Source of the DNA: Candidatus Thiodiazotropha taylori | GTDB taxonomy: Bacteria > Pseudomonadota > Gammaproteobacteria > Chromatiales > Chromatiaceae | NCBI GenBank assembly: GCA_019100305.1 | Contig: JAHRHW010000200.1 | Span: 1-8,025 of the forward strand | Direction: 5' to 3' | DNA: 8,025 nucleotides | Part shown: piece by piece, positions 1 to 7,145 of the stretch | How positions within the stretch are numbered: position 1 is the stretch's first letter | Layout: each line of letters opens with the position of its first letter | The notes under the pieces: generated by a model | What the model was told of the DNA's origin: nothing | Databases searched by the model: none | What the model saw: only the letters and a program-made list of their open reading frames with translations | Program-made: the position numbers and the translations under genes

Positions 1-450
1 GGAGGTGGAGCAGCAGCCACACATGATACATTCGTAGAGCCCATCCAGTTTGTCCCGGTCTTCCGGAGATTGCAGAATCTCCTGTTCCGGCATCGGCTCC
101 TTACGGATCAACCAGGGATCGACCTGTTTGTATTGAGCATAGAACTGACTCATATCCACAACCAGATCGCGGATCACCGGACGACCGGGAAAAGGCCTGA
201 CCTCAACCGGCTCCTTCAATTCGCTCAAGGGTGTGATACAGGCCAGCTTGTTGCTGCCGTTGACGTTCACCCCATCAGAGCCACACACACCCTCACCGCA
301 GGAGTGTCTGAAGGTAAAGGACTCATCCTGATCCTGCACCGCCAGCAGGGCATCGCGTAACATCATGCCTTGACGGGTTTCAATCTCGAACTCCTGCATA
401 TAGGGTTCGTTGTCGGTTTCAGGGTTGTAGCGATATACGCTGACTTTCAT
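1..450 (-). CDS. sdhB: Succinate dehydrogenase iron-sulfur subunit, 5' part only
   Basis: SdhB carries electrons from the flavin of SdhA through three Fe-S clusters to quinone at the membrane anchor, on the cytoplasmic face of the inner membrane. The first 150 codons are present and the gene runs off the window. The N-terminal ferredoxin-like domain has the [2Fe-2S] ligands Cys51, Cys56, Asp59 and Cys71 (SCGEGVCGSDG, then LAC). The Asp in place of a fourth Cys, and the spacing, match E. coli Cys55/Cys60/Asp63/Cys75. At the window edge the first [4Fe-4S] motif begins (YECIMCGCCSTS). The start ATG is at 448-450, with a GAGG ribosome binding site (458-461 on the plus strand) about 7 bases ahead. 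The 84-base gap after sdhA holds no gene and no clear terminator, so co-transcription is likely. The remaining Cys clusters lie outside the window. Confidence 0.97.
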   Translation of the reverse strand, partial: MKVSVYRYNPETDNEPYMQEFEIETRQGMMLRDALLAVQDQDESFTFRHSCGEGVCGSDGVNVNGSNKLACITPLSELKEPVEVRPFPGRPVIRDLVVDMSQFYAQYKQVDPWLIRKEPMPEQEILQSPEDRDKLDGLYECIMCGCCSTS

Positions 451-534
451 ATTCAAACCTCATCACTTGTTTGCGTTTTGATTTGGCTGTTATGCAACGA
501 CCCGCACACAGCACAGTTGCCAAAACGAACTCAA

Positions 535-2295
535 TCAGTAGACACGCTCTTTCGGTGGAAAACTCTCCACTGTCAGCGGTTGAGAGCGCACACCCTTGTA
601 TTCCAGCTTATCGCTCTCTTTCCAGTACAAGGTATGCTTCATCCATTCCCCATCCTCCCGTTTCGGAAAATCGGGTCTGGAGTGGGCACCCCGACTCTCC
701 TTGCGGTGCAGTGCTGAGACCGCAATCGAGAGTCCCACATCGATCAGGTTCTCCAGCTCCAGCGCCTCGGTACGGTTGGTATTGAAGGTAGCGGAGTGAT
801 CGGTCAGGCGCACGTCCTTGAGTTTGTCACGAATCGCTTTCACCTTCTCGACACCATCCGCCATCATATCCTCAACTCTGAATACACCGGCATGATCCTC
901 CATGGTCTTGCGGAACTCCTTACGCAGTTCGCTGACGGTGATACCCTCGCCTTTGACATCCCACCTTTCCAGCCGGTCGACAGCTTGAGCAACACTCTCA
1001 TCATGCAGTGGACGATGCGCGCTGTTCTGCTTTACGTAATCAATGATGTTGTGTCCCGCCAGACGACCGAACACCAGGATATCGAGCAGTGAATTACCAC
1101 CCAGACGGTTGGCGCCATGCACGGAAGCACAGGCGCACTCACCGGCTGCGTATAAGCCAGGTAGCGGATCACCATCATCACTGGCCTCTGGCATCACCCG
1201 ACCGAAACGATCTGTAGGTATACCACCCATCACATAGTGGGCGGTTGGAAAGACCGGAATCGGATCCTGCACCGGATCGACACCGGCAAAGATCTTGGAG
1301 CTTTCGCGTATGCCGGGCAGACGCTTGGCGATCACATCTTCACCGAGGTGATCCACCTTCAGCATCACATGATCTCCATCCGGACCACAGCCCCGCCCTT
1401 CTCTGACTTCGGTGACGATGGAACGCGCAACCACGTCCCGACTGGCCAGATCTTTTGCGTTGGGGGCGTATTTCTCCATGAAGCGCTCACCATCCTTGTT
1501 GATCAGATAGCCACCCTCACCACGAACACCTTCCGTGATCAGCATTCCCTTACCGGCAATGCCGGTTGGGTGAAACTGGAAGAACTCCATATCCATCAGC
1601 GGTAATCCGGCGCGCAGCGCCATCGCCATGCCATCACCGGTGTTGATGTGGGCGTTACTGGTGGTACGGAATACCTGTCCGCAACCGCCAGTGGCCAGCA
1701 GGGTAGTCTTCGACTCGATCAACAGCGGTTCACCGGTGGCAATATTCAGCACCAGAGCACCCAGTACGATCCCCTCTTCATCCTTGATCAGATCGACCGC
1801 GAAGTACTCATCATAGAAGTGGGTTTTGGCGCGAATGTTCTGTTGGTAGAGGGTATGCAGTATGGCGTGACCGGTACGGTCGGCCGCCGCACAGGTTCGT
1901 GCCGCCTGGTCCCCACCGAAATTCTGACTCTGGCCGCCAAACGCCCGCTGGTAGATCTTGCCATTCGGCAACCTGGAGAACGGTACCCCGTTGTGTTCGA
2001 GTTCATAGACCGTGGGTATTGCTTCACGGCACATGTACTCGATGGCGTCCTGATCCCCCAGGTAGTCCGATCCTTTCACGGTATCGAACATGTGCCAGTG
2101 CCAGTTGTCCGGCAATACATTGGCCAAAGCCGCATTTACACCACCCTGGGCTGCCACCGTATGGGAACGGGTAGGAAAGACCTTGGATACAACAGCCACC
2201 TTCAGATTTGCGTTGGCCAATTGAAGCGCTGCATTCAGACCAGCGCCACCGGCGCCCAGAATGAGTGTATCGAATCGTTGTTTTTCAAGTGCCAT
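535..2295 (-). CDS. sdhA: Succinate dehydrogenase flavoprotein subunit
   Basis: SdhA is the catalytic subunit of complex II. It oxidises succinate to fumarate and reduces covalently bound FAD. The protein has 586 residues from the start chosen here, against about 588 in E. coli. Visible features are the dinucleotide-binding GAGGAG at 14-19 and SHTVAAQGG, whose His45 is the expected covalent FAD attachment site. Active-site residues are His242 (FHPTG), Glu255 (TEGVRGEGG), Arg286, His353 (AHYVMGG) and Arg397 (ANRLGGNS). They fall at or within two positions of E. coli His242, Glu255, Arg286, His354 and Arg399. The frame stays open 20 codons further upstream to 2355, but that stretch overlaps sdhD. 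The start at 2293-2295 (MALEKQRFDT) places His45 exactly and has AAAGGG about 10 bases before it. It lies 20 bases after the sdhD stop. No damage is seen. Confidence 0.98.
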   Translation of the reverse strand: MALEKQRFDTLILGAGGAGLNAALQLANANLKVAVVSKVFPTRSHTVAAQGGVNAALANVLPDNWHWHMFDTVKGSDYLGDQDAIEYMCREAIPTVYELEHNGVPFSRLPNGKIYQRAFGGQSQNFGGDQAARTCAAADRTGHAILHTLYQQNIRAKTHFYDEYFAVDLIKDEEGIVLGALVLNIATGEPLLIESKTTLLATGGCGQVFRTTSNAHINTGDGMAMALRAGLPLMDMEFFQFHPTGIAGKGMLITEGVRGEGGYLINKDGERFMEKYAPNAKDLASRDVVARSIVTEVREGRGCGPDGDHVMLKVDHLGEDVIAKRLPGIRESSKIFAGVDPVQDPIPVFPTAHYVMGGIPTDRFGRVMPEASDDGDPLPGLYAAGECACASVHGANRLGGNSLLDILVFGRLAGHNIIDYVKQNSAHRPLHDESVAQAVDRLERWDVKGEGITVSELRKEFRKTMEDHAGVFRVEDMMADGVEKVKAIRDKLKDVRLTDHSATFNTNRTEALELENLIDVGLSIAVSALHRKESRGAHSRPDFPKREDGEWMKHTLYWKESDKLEYKGVRSQPLTVESFPPKERVY

Positions 2296-2315
2296 GTATG
2301 AGTAACCCTTTCTGT

Positions 2316-2657
2316 TCAGGCGACGTGCGCGAGAGTGATGACCTGCAGCACCCAAAGTGCGCAGCCGATAAGTACAAAGCCGATCACGGTCAGTACTGAG
2401 ACACGAATCGCGGTTGGATGAACGTAGTCGATCACCACATCACGTATCCCGACCCAGGCATGAAGCAGTAGTGAGGCAAAGAACAGCAGCAGACCGAATC
2501 CCACCAGAGGTTGTGCCACCCAGCTCTGCCAGGCCGCATGATCCGCCGGCGCATTGGCTATGAAATGCAACAGCATATAGAGGAAAAAAAGTAACAGATA
2601 GATGGCACTGGCACGCTGTAGAAACCAGGCTCTCAAACCGCTTGCACGACGACTCAT
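2316..2657 (-). CDS. sdhD: Succinate dehydrogenase membrane anchor subunit D
   Basis: SdhD is one of two small inner-membrane proteins that anchor SdhAB, help hold heme b and form the quinone site. It has 113 residues and three hydrophobic segments at about 17-34, 50-70 and 84-108. The diagnostic motif is LHAWVGIRDVVIDYV. His66 is the conserved His, and Asp77-Tyr78 match the E. coli Asp82-Tyr83 pair at the ubiquinone site. The N-terminus (SGLRAWFLQRASAIYLL) is the usual start of helix I in this family. Its ATG overlaps the sdhC stop by four bases (ATGA), a sign of translational coupling. A GGAGG site lies inside the end of sdhC, 6 bases before the ATG. Confidence 0.95.
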   Translation of the reverse strand: MSRRASGLRAWFLQRASAIYLLLFFLYMLLHFIANAPADHAAWQSWVAQPLVGFGLLLFFASLLLHAWVGIRDVVIDYVHPTAIRVSVLTVIGFVLIGCALWVLQVITLAHVA

Positions 2658-3034
2658 AGCAGACCTCCCAGCAGCATCAGCGCGACTACCGGAGCAGCCA
2701 CGGTGACGGCTAAGGCGGTCTGACGAAACAGGGGCTTTTCAACACCGATATCGATGTCGATCAAAAGGTAGCGGATACCTGCCAACAGATGGTGCACCAA
2801 GGCCCACAACATCAGAAACAGAATCAGTTTGACCAATCCCAAGTCGAGTATGGCTTTTGCCGCTGCAAACCCATCCACCCCCGAAAGAGAGAGATCAAAC
2901 AGATAGATCAACAAGGGAATGGAGAGCACCATGACCACACCGGTTGCCCGATGAATGATCGACATGATGCCTGCCATAGGCAGACGTATTTTAAAAAGAT
3001 TAAGAAACACAGGTCTTGGTTTCGTGTCTAGCAT
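2654..3034 (-). CDS. sdhC: Succinate dehydrogenase cytochrome b556 subunit C
   Basis: SdhC is the cytochrome b subunit of complex II. With SdhD it binds heme b and quinone in the inner membrane. The protein has 126 residues and three membrane segments at about 21-48, 60-82 and 104-125. The family signature is present: RPVFLNLF near the N-terminus, then SIIHRATGV, with Ser25 and Arg29 matching E. coli quinone-site Ser27 and Arg31. In HHLLAGIRYLLID, His82 aligns with heme ligand His84. It is the first gene of the sdhCDAB set. The ribosome binding site is weak: only GGAATAAG precedes the ATG at 3032-3034. It begins 161 bases after maeB ends, so it may have its own promoter, but I cannot pick one with confidence. 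Confidence 0.95.
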   Translation of the reverse strand: MLDTKPRPVFLNLFKIRLPMAGIMSIIHRATGVVMVLSIPLLIYLFDLSLSGVDGFAAAKAILDLGLVKLILFLMLWALVHHLLAGIRYLLIDIDIGVEKPLFRQTALAVTVAAPVVALMLLGGLL

Positions 3035-3075
3035 AGTGTCTTATTCCAAATAAAATTCAAAATAAACTTGGGGGA

Positions 3076-3123
3076 CTAGTGGGTCCGACTGATCGTTGCC
3101 TTATCTATCATGTGGCCCACTAG
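3076..3123. repeat. Inverted repeat between maeB and sdhC
   Basis: CTAGTGGG at 3076-3083 is perfectly complementary to CCCACTAG at 3116-3123. The pairing extends inward by a G-U pair and a G-C pair, giving about 10 pairs with a loop near 30 bases. It begins about 42 bases before the sdhC start codon, so it would lie in the sdh leader RNA or in the maeB 3' end. There is no T-run, so it does not look like an intrinsic terminator. A regulator site or leader structure is possible; the function is unknown. Confidence 0.5.
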
Positions 3124-3155
3124 ATTATTAACAGTTCATTGAAATCCGTTTTACC

Positions 3156-3178
3156 AACCAGCAAACCTGCAACTGGTT
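3156..3178. repeat. Small inverted repeat just downstream of maeB
   Basis: AACCAG (3156-3161) and CTGGTT (3173-3178) can pair as a 6-bp stem with an 11-base loop, starting 18 bases after the maeB stop. In the gene direction no U-run follows, so it is at best a weak 3' end structure and could be chance. Confidence 0.25.
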
Positions 3179-3195
3179 TTAATCGACATCCTTAG

Positions 3196-5475
3196 TCAAT
3201 CACGCTTCATCATGCAACTGGCACGCACAGACGCCAGTGCGGTCATATTCAGAAGTCCGCGAACGCTGATACTCGGCGTCACAATATGAGCTGACTTGGC
3301 CGTGCCGATCAGGATCGGGCCGATGGCGATACCTTCGCCTAAAACTTTCAACATATTGAAGGCGATATTTGCCGCATCCTGATTCGGCATCACCAACAGA
3401 TTAGCGCTGTCTTTCAAACGCGAATTTGGAAAGCGGCTGCTGCGCAGCTCTTCCGAGAGTGCCAGATCAGCGTGCATCTCGCCTTCGATCTCAAGATCGG
3501 GCATACGCTGCCGGACCAGTTCAAGCACCCGTTGCATTTTTCCGGCAGAAGGTGAGTCGTGACTGCCAAAATTCGAATGTGAGACCAGCGCCACCTTAGG
3601 CTGCACTCCAAACCACAGCACCTCTTCAGCACACAGAGAGACAATCTCAGCCAGATCCTCCGCAGAGGGATCTTCCTGCACATAGGTGTCCGCCATGAAC
3701 AGGGTACCTGAATGCAACACCAGGGCATTCATGGAAGATAGCTTATTTATGCCACTTTCGGTACCGATGATTTCTGTGACATTCTGAAGATGCTTGCGGT
3801 AACGGCCAACCGTACCACAAATCATTGCGTCAACTTCACCTATAGAAAGCATTATCGCAGCCAATACTGTTGGATTGCGATTCAGATATTTCCTTGCCTC
3901 TTTTGGTGAAAATCCTCCCCTTTGAACCATTTCGAAGAAGGTTTTGGCATGTAACTCAAAGTTTGGATTATCGAGTTGATCAACCACTTCAAAATCACTG
4001 TTTTCAGTCAGGCGCAGTCCCAACTGCTCAATCCGTTGCAGTATCACTTTGCGACGTCCAATCAGTACCGGCCTGGCGATACCCTGGTCGACTGCCTGCT
4101 GTGCCACCTCCAGCACCCGCTCTTCTTCACCCTCCGCGTAGACGATACGGCGGATATCCGCACGGGCACGTTCAAACAGCGGACGCATGGTCAGGCTGGT
4201 GCGAAACACCCGGTGCTGCAAACGGGCACGATAACTCTCCAGGTCTTCGATCGGTCTCAGCGCTACACCGGAATCCATAGCCGCCTTTGCAACAGCACAG
4301 GGAACAGAGACCATAAGCCGCTGATCAAAGGGTTTGGGAATCAGATACTCCGGACCAAACTGCAGGGATTGTCCACCATAAGCCGATCGAACCACATCTG
4401 AGGATTCCGCCTGGGCAATCTCGGCAATCGCCTTTACACAAGCCATTTTCATGGCGCTGTTGATCTCTGTCGCCCCCACATCCAGTGCCCCTCTGAAGAG
4501 AAAGGGAAAGCAGAGTACGTTGTTCACCTGATTCGGGTAGTCGGTCCGTCCAGTCGCCAGAATCGCATCGGGTCGTACCCTTTTCGCCTCCTCTGGCGAT
4601 ATTTCAGGGGTGGGATTTGCCAGTGCCATGATCAATGGATTGGACGCCATCCTCGGCAACCAGTCGGCTTTCAGGACACCGGCCGCAGAGAGACCGAGAA
4701 ACAGGTCGGCACCATCCAGAGCCTGCTCCAGGGTACGTAGCTCGGTATCAACGGCATACTCCGACTTGTAGGGATCCATCTCCTCATTGCGGCCCTTGTA
4801 GACCACACCGGCGATATCGGTAACGATGATGTTTTCCTTTTTCAAGCCCAGATCCACCAGCAATCCCAGGCAGGCCAAGGCGGCCGCGCCGGCACCGGCA
4901 GTGACCAGTCTGATGTCACCGATATCCTTACCGACCACCTTAAGACCATTCAGTATGGCGGCACAGACAACAATGGCAGTCCCATGTTGATCATCATGAA
5001 AGACAGGGATATTCATCCGCTCCTTGAGTGCCTTTTCTATGATGAAACACTCCGGCGCTTTGATATCTTCCAGATTGATACCGCCGAAACTGGGTTCAAG
5101 GCGGGCAACCGTCTCAATGAACTGATGGGGATCCAGCTCATCGACCTCAATGTCGAAAACGTCAATATCCGCAAACTGCTTGAATAGTACCGCCTTACCT
5201 TCCATCACCGGCTTTGAGGCCAGACTGCCGATTGCCCCCAGGCCCAATACCGCTGTGCCATTGGAGATCACCGCAACCAGATTGCCTCTGGCGGTGTAGT
5301 CAGCGGCACGATTGGGGTCCTCAGCAATCTCTTCACAGGCAGCGGCAACACCCGGTGAATAGGCCAAGGCCAGATCATGCTGATTGGCCATTGGTTTGGT
5401 CGATTTGATTTCAAGCTTACCGGGCTTGGGGGATCGATGATAATCGAGCGCCGCCTTTCTCAACTCTTCAGACAT
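3196..5475 (-). CDS. maeB: NADP-dependent malic enzyme, MaeB type, with C-terminal phosphotransacetylase-like domain
   Basis: This cytoplasmic enzyme decarboxylates malate to pyruvate and CO2, making NADPH. The protein has 759 residues, which I recall as the E. coli MaeB length. The malic enzyme part (about 1-428) has catalytic Tyr39 (LALAYSPGVA) and Lys94 (VMEGKAVLF). Divalent metal ligands are Glu135-Asp136 (GINLEDIKAPE) and Asp161 (FHDDQHGTA). The nucleotide-binding glycine motif GAGAAA is at 193-198, and YPNQVNNVLCFPF is also conserved. From about 429 the chain follows the phosphate acetyltransferase fold (AEGEEERVLE, ICGTVGRY, LVSHSNFGS, LVMPNQDAANIAF). In MaeB proteins this domain is regarded as regulatory, responding to acetyl-CoA, rather than as an active transferase. 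NADP preference is inferred from the family. The start is supported by alignment of the first residues with E. coli, but its ribosome binding site is poor. A broken universal stress protein gene ends 20 bases upstream. Confidence 0.96.
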   Translation of the reverse strand: MSEELRKAALDYHRSPKPGKLEIKSTKPMANQHDLALAYSPGVAAACEEIAEDPNRAADYTARGNLVAVISNGTAVLGLGAIGSLASKPVMEGKAVLFKQFADIDVFDIEVDELDPHQFIETVARLEPSFGGINLEDIKAPECFIIEKALKERMNIPVFHDDQHGTAIVVCAAILNGLKVVGKDIGDIRLVTAGAGAAALACLGLLVDLGLKKENIIVTDIAGVVYKGRNEEMDPYKSEYAVDTELRTLEQALDGADLFLGLSAAGVLKADWLPRMASNPLIMALANPTPEISPEEAKRVRPDAILATGRTDYPNQVNNVLCFPFLFRGALDVGATEINSAMKMACVKAIAEIAQAESSDVVRSAYGGQSLQFGPEYLIPKPFDQRLMVSVPCAVAKAAMDSGVALRPIEDLESYRARLQHRVFRTSLTMRPLFERARADIRRIVYAEGEEERVLEVAQQAVDQGIARPVLIGRRKVILQRIEQLGLRLTENSDFEVVDQLDNPNFELHAKTFFEMVQRGGFSPKEARKYLNRNPTVLAAIMLSIGEVDAMICGTVGRYRKHLQNVTEIIGTESGINKLSSMNALVLHSGTLFMADTYVQEDPSAEDLAEIVSLCAEEVLWFGVQPKVALVSHSNFGSHDSPSAGKMQRVLELVRQRMPDLEIEGEMHADLALSEELRSSRFPNSRLKDSANLLVMPNQDAANIAFNMLKVLGEGIAIGPILIGTAKSAHIVTPSISVRGLLNMTALASVRASCMMKRD

Positions 5476-5495
5476 ACTAAATAAAAATTCCAGGT

Positions 5496-5909
5496 TTAAC
5501 GGTTACAGTTTGGCACCACCACTACAGGGAGGTGACTGACTTGGGTCACATGACGAACTGTGGATCCTAACAAACCAATTCGAATAAATCCTTTACCGCA
5601 GCTTCCAAACACAAGGTTGCCCGCATCATGTTTTTCAGCCTACTGAGGAATGCTGTCGGCCGCATGACCGATGGTGACCAGTATCTGTATAACTTTGGAA
5701 CGCCTCTCTTCGATGAGTTGCATCTCAACATGACAGATAAGTCCGCAGATGCTTCTTCATCTTTATTACGGACTCAACTACTCCTTCGTCTTCAAGATTT
5801 TCGATCTTATTTCCTGGCAGATAGGTTGAGTGCACCGCTTTACAAGTGCCACCCAATGGTTACAGGACAGGCAACAGTCAGAGGTTCCATTAATGAATCC
5901 AAAAATCAT
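5496..5909 (-). pseudogene. Universal stress protein (UspA family), decayed
   Basis: The 3' end reads as a clear UspA C-terminus. The ATP-binding pattern G-2x-G-9x-G-S is exact at 5562-5606 (GSCGKGFIRIGLLGS), followed by VRHVTQVSHLPVVVVPN and a TAA at 5496-5498. Before it comes VTIGHAADSI...AEKHDA, the usual lead-in, but an in-frame TAG at 5640-5642 interrupts it. Upstream, near 5728-5737, homology moves to another frame: AVHSTYLPGNKIENLED, then VVESVIKMKKHLRTYLS, ending at a TGA at 5725-5727. Near 5840-5850 it returns to the first frame, where MIFGFINGTSD and NHWVALVK look like a worn beta-1/alpha-1 region. The total of about 138 codons is near the family's 140-150, perhaps with a small N-terminal deletion. 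Two frame changes plus a nonsense codon make sequencing error an unlikely explanation. The 5' limit is approximate. No intact copy is in the window. Its old promoter may still serve maeB, 20 bases downstream (inference). Confidence 0.85.
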
Positions 5910-6116
5910 GGATTCGATCTCAAACAGCAAAAAAGGGGCCAAAACCGACCATATGCAACAAAAACAGTTTGCCACTGGGGATGAGTCAGTTTGGGATGGT
6001 GTCAGAAATGGAAAAATCGGTGGATTACCGCCAATTTCGAGGAATAAGAGAGTGAGATTCCCACCCATTTATTCGACCGAATACCTTAATTTAGCAGCGG
6101 TTATACATCCCGCATG

Positions 6117-6148
6117 TGCCAGCTTGAGATGTTACTGATCAGCTGGCA
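6117..6148. repeat. 8-bp inverted repeat after the 292-residue gene
   Basis: TGCCAGCT (6117-6124) and AGCTGGCA (6141-6148) form a perfect 8-bp stem with a 16-base loop. It begins 42 bases after the stop codon of the minus-strand gene ending at 6191. No T-run follows on either strand, so it is not a standard intrinsic terminator, though it could protect or end the transcript. The rest of 5910-6190 holds no gene or signal that I recognise. Confidence 0.4.
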
Positions 6149-6190
6149 ATCAGGCTATCAAGAAAAATGTCTATCTGTCTGTAACCACAG

Positions 6191-7069
6191 CTACTGATCT
6201 GCCGTGTCTTTCCAGGAGACATCCCAGGGACTGTTAAGCCAGCGACTGGCCCGTTCTGAAAAACCGGATTCATCCGCCGGCTCTGCTACCCCGGTTATCT
6301 CGATGGTCTCTGCGACCTCGACATCCTCTACATCCACAATCTCTTCAGCCTCTGCGACGAAACTGAGCTTAGACAGGGAGGCGCCGGCGTTGAGTAGCTT
6401 TTTATCCTGTTCCAGGTTCGATACCACCCCTTTGAGGATCTCCTTCATGCCATCCGGGTAGTCGGGATTGTCCAGCATGCCCTGGACATCCGCTTGCATC
6501 TCATCAATCTTCTCTCCAGCCTGTTTCCTCTGCTGTTTCTCCTGGTTGTCCAGATCGAATAGTTGCCTTTTCATCACCTCGGGAGAGACCGGAATCGTTG
6601 CACCGGGGGTGGGTACACCCCGCTTGCGCAGCAGTACCCGCATCGATACGGCGGTCTGAGCCGTGCGCTTGAACTCATCCAGCATATCAAGTGGACTTTC
6701 AGAGGCCTCCTCATCATCACTGGAGAGTGAGATGAATTCAATGTTCTCATCCTTGGAGTAGTCCAGCCCGGAATATTGCATAATCTTTTCCAGCTGGCTT
6801 TTGATGAGAGTCTCGAGGTTAGTGTAGTAGAGCTGCACCTGCTTGATTGGCAGATTGCGCAGACTGTCACTCAGGGAACTGTAGAGATTGAGGGCATCTT
6901 CGGGGAGCTCCTTGGATGCAACGCCCAATACCAACACCGCATTCAGACTCTCCTGCATACTCTCTAAAGCATTTGTGATTTCAACAATCTGCTGAAGGAT
7001 TTTGCGCTTGCCCTCTAGTTTGGCAATATCATTCTGCATGCTTTGGTTGAGTGGGTCGTTTGAAGACAT
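6191..7069 (-). CDS. Unrecognised soluble helical protein, 292 residues
   Basis: I do not recognise this protein. It is very likely a real gene: the frame is open for 292 codons, composition resembles normal protein, and AAAGGAG (7075-7081 on the plus strand) sits 5 bases before the ATG. There is no signal peptide and no membrane segment, so a cytoplasmic location is likely. Residues 10-55 and 170-235 are rich in Gln, Glu, Lys and Leu and probably helical or coiled-coil (NQEKQQRKQAGEKIDEMQAD). A short acidic Ser-rich stretch (SLSSDDEEASES, about 114-125) and a Pro-rich turn (RGVPTPGATIPVSPE) look like flexible linkers. A very acidic Val/Glu segment (about 240-268) precedes a Trp-containing tail (SRWLNSPWDVSWKD). 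Such a layout suits a scaffold or partner-binding protein more than an enzyme, but that is only an inference. It appears to be a single-gene unit, with spacers of about 280 and 410 bases around it. Confidence 0.85.
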   Translation of the reverse strand: MSSNDPLNQSMQNDIAKLEGKRKILQQIVEITNALESMQESLNAVLVLGVASKELPEDALNLYSSLSDSLRNLPIKQVQLYYTNLETLIKSQLEKIMQYSGLDYSKDENIEFISLSSDDEEASESPLDMLDEFKRTAQTAVSMRVLLRKRGVPTPGATIPVSPEVMKRQLFDLDNQEKQQRKQAGEKIDEMQADVQGMLDNPDYPDGMKEILKGVVSNLEQDKKLLNAGASLSKLSFVAEAEEIVDVEDVEVAETIEITGVAEPADESGFSERASRWLNSPWDVSWKDTADQ

Positions 7070-7090
7070 CTCGGCTCCTTTCCCATTTCG

Positions 7091-7120
7091 ATATTAAACT
7101 GCAAAACCCCTACCAAACAA
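7091..7120 (-). promoter_or_regulatory. Possible sigma-70-type promoter for the 292-residue gene
   Basis: On the minus strand TTGTTT (plus 7115-7120) and TAATAT (plus 7091-7096) are 18 bases apart. They match the -35 and -10 consensus at 3 and 4 of 6 positions. The predicted RNA start near 7084 would leave a leader of about 15 bases carrying the AAAGGAG site. The position fits well, but the match is modest and chance is possible. Confidence 0.3.
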
Positions 7121-7126
7121 GATCTT

Positions 7127-7145
7127 ATGTACTTTTTCAGTACAT
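7127..7145. repeat. Perfect 7-bp palindrome upstream of the 292-residue gene
   Basis: ATGTACT and AGTACAT flank a 5-base spacer (TTTTC), giving a 19-base near-symmetric site. It lies 7 bases beyond the possible -35 box and 58 bases from the start codon. The size suits an operator for a dimeric regulator placed just upstream of a promoter. It is not followed by a T-run on either strand, so terminator function is unlikely. The regulator is unknown. Confidence 0.45.

Noticed and set aside
451..534. GCAAC/GTTGC stem between sdhA and sdhB as a terminator or attenuator
   Set aside because: It has only five pairs, a 17-base loop and no T-run. The gap is short and the genes form one complex.
1237..2301. 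Long plus-strand open frames opposite sdhA
   Set aside because: They are antisense to a highly conserved gene whose residues match E. coli SdhA throughout, and their products resemble nothing.
2296..2355. 20-codon upstream extension of sdhA
   Set aside because: It overlaps the end of sdhD, is not conserved in SdhA, and would shift the FAD-binding His away from position 45. The ATG at 2293-2295 fits better.
3196..4190. A separate phosphate acetyltransferase gene (pta)
   Set aside because: The Pta-like region is in frame with and continuous from the malic enzyme part. The total length is that of MaeB, so it is the normal C-terminal domain and not a second gene or a new fusion.
5628..5984. Plus-strand open frame of 118 codons upstream of maeB
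   Set aside because: It is antisense to the UspA remnant, in register with its conserved 3' part. The protein has no family resemblance and the ribosome binding site is poor, so it is a shadow of the pseudogene.
5778..6068. Minus-strand open frame of 96 codons
   Set aside because: Only its last third resembles anything (the worn N-terminal part of UspA). The first part is low-information sequence without a ribosome binding site, so it is not an intact gene.
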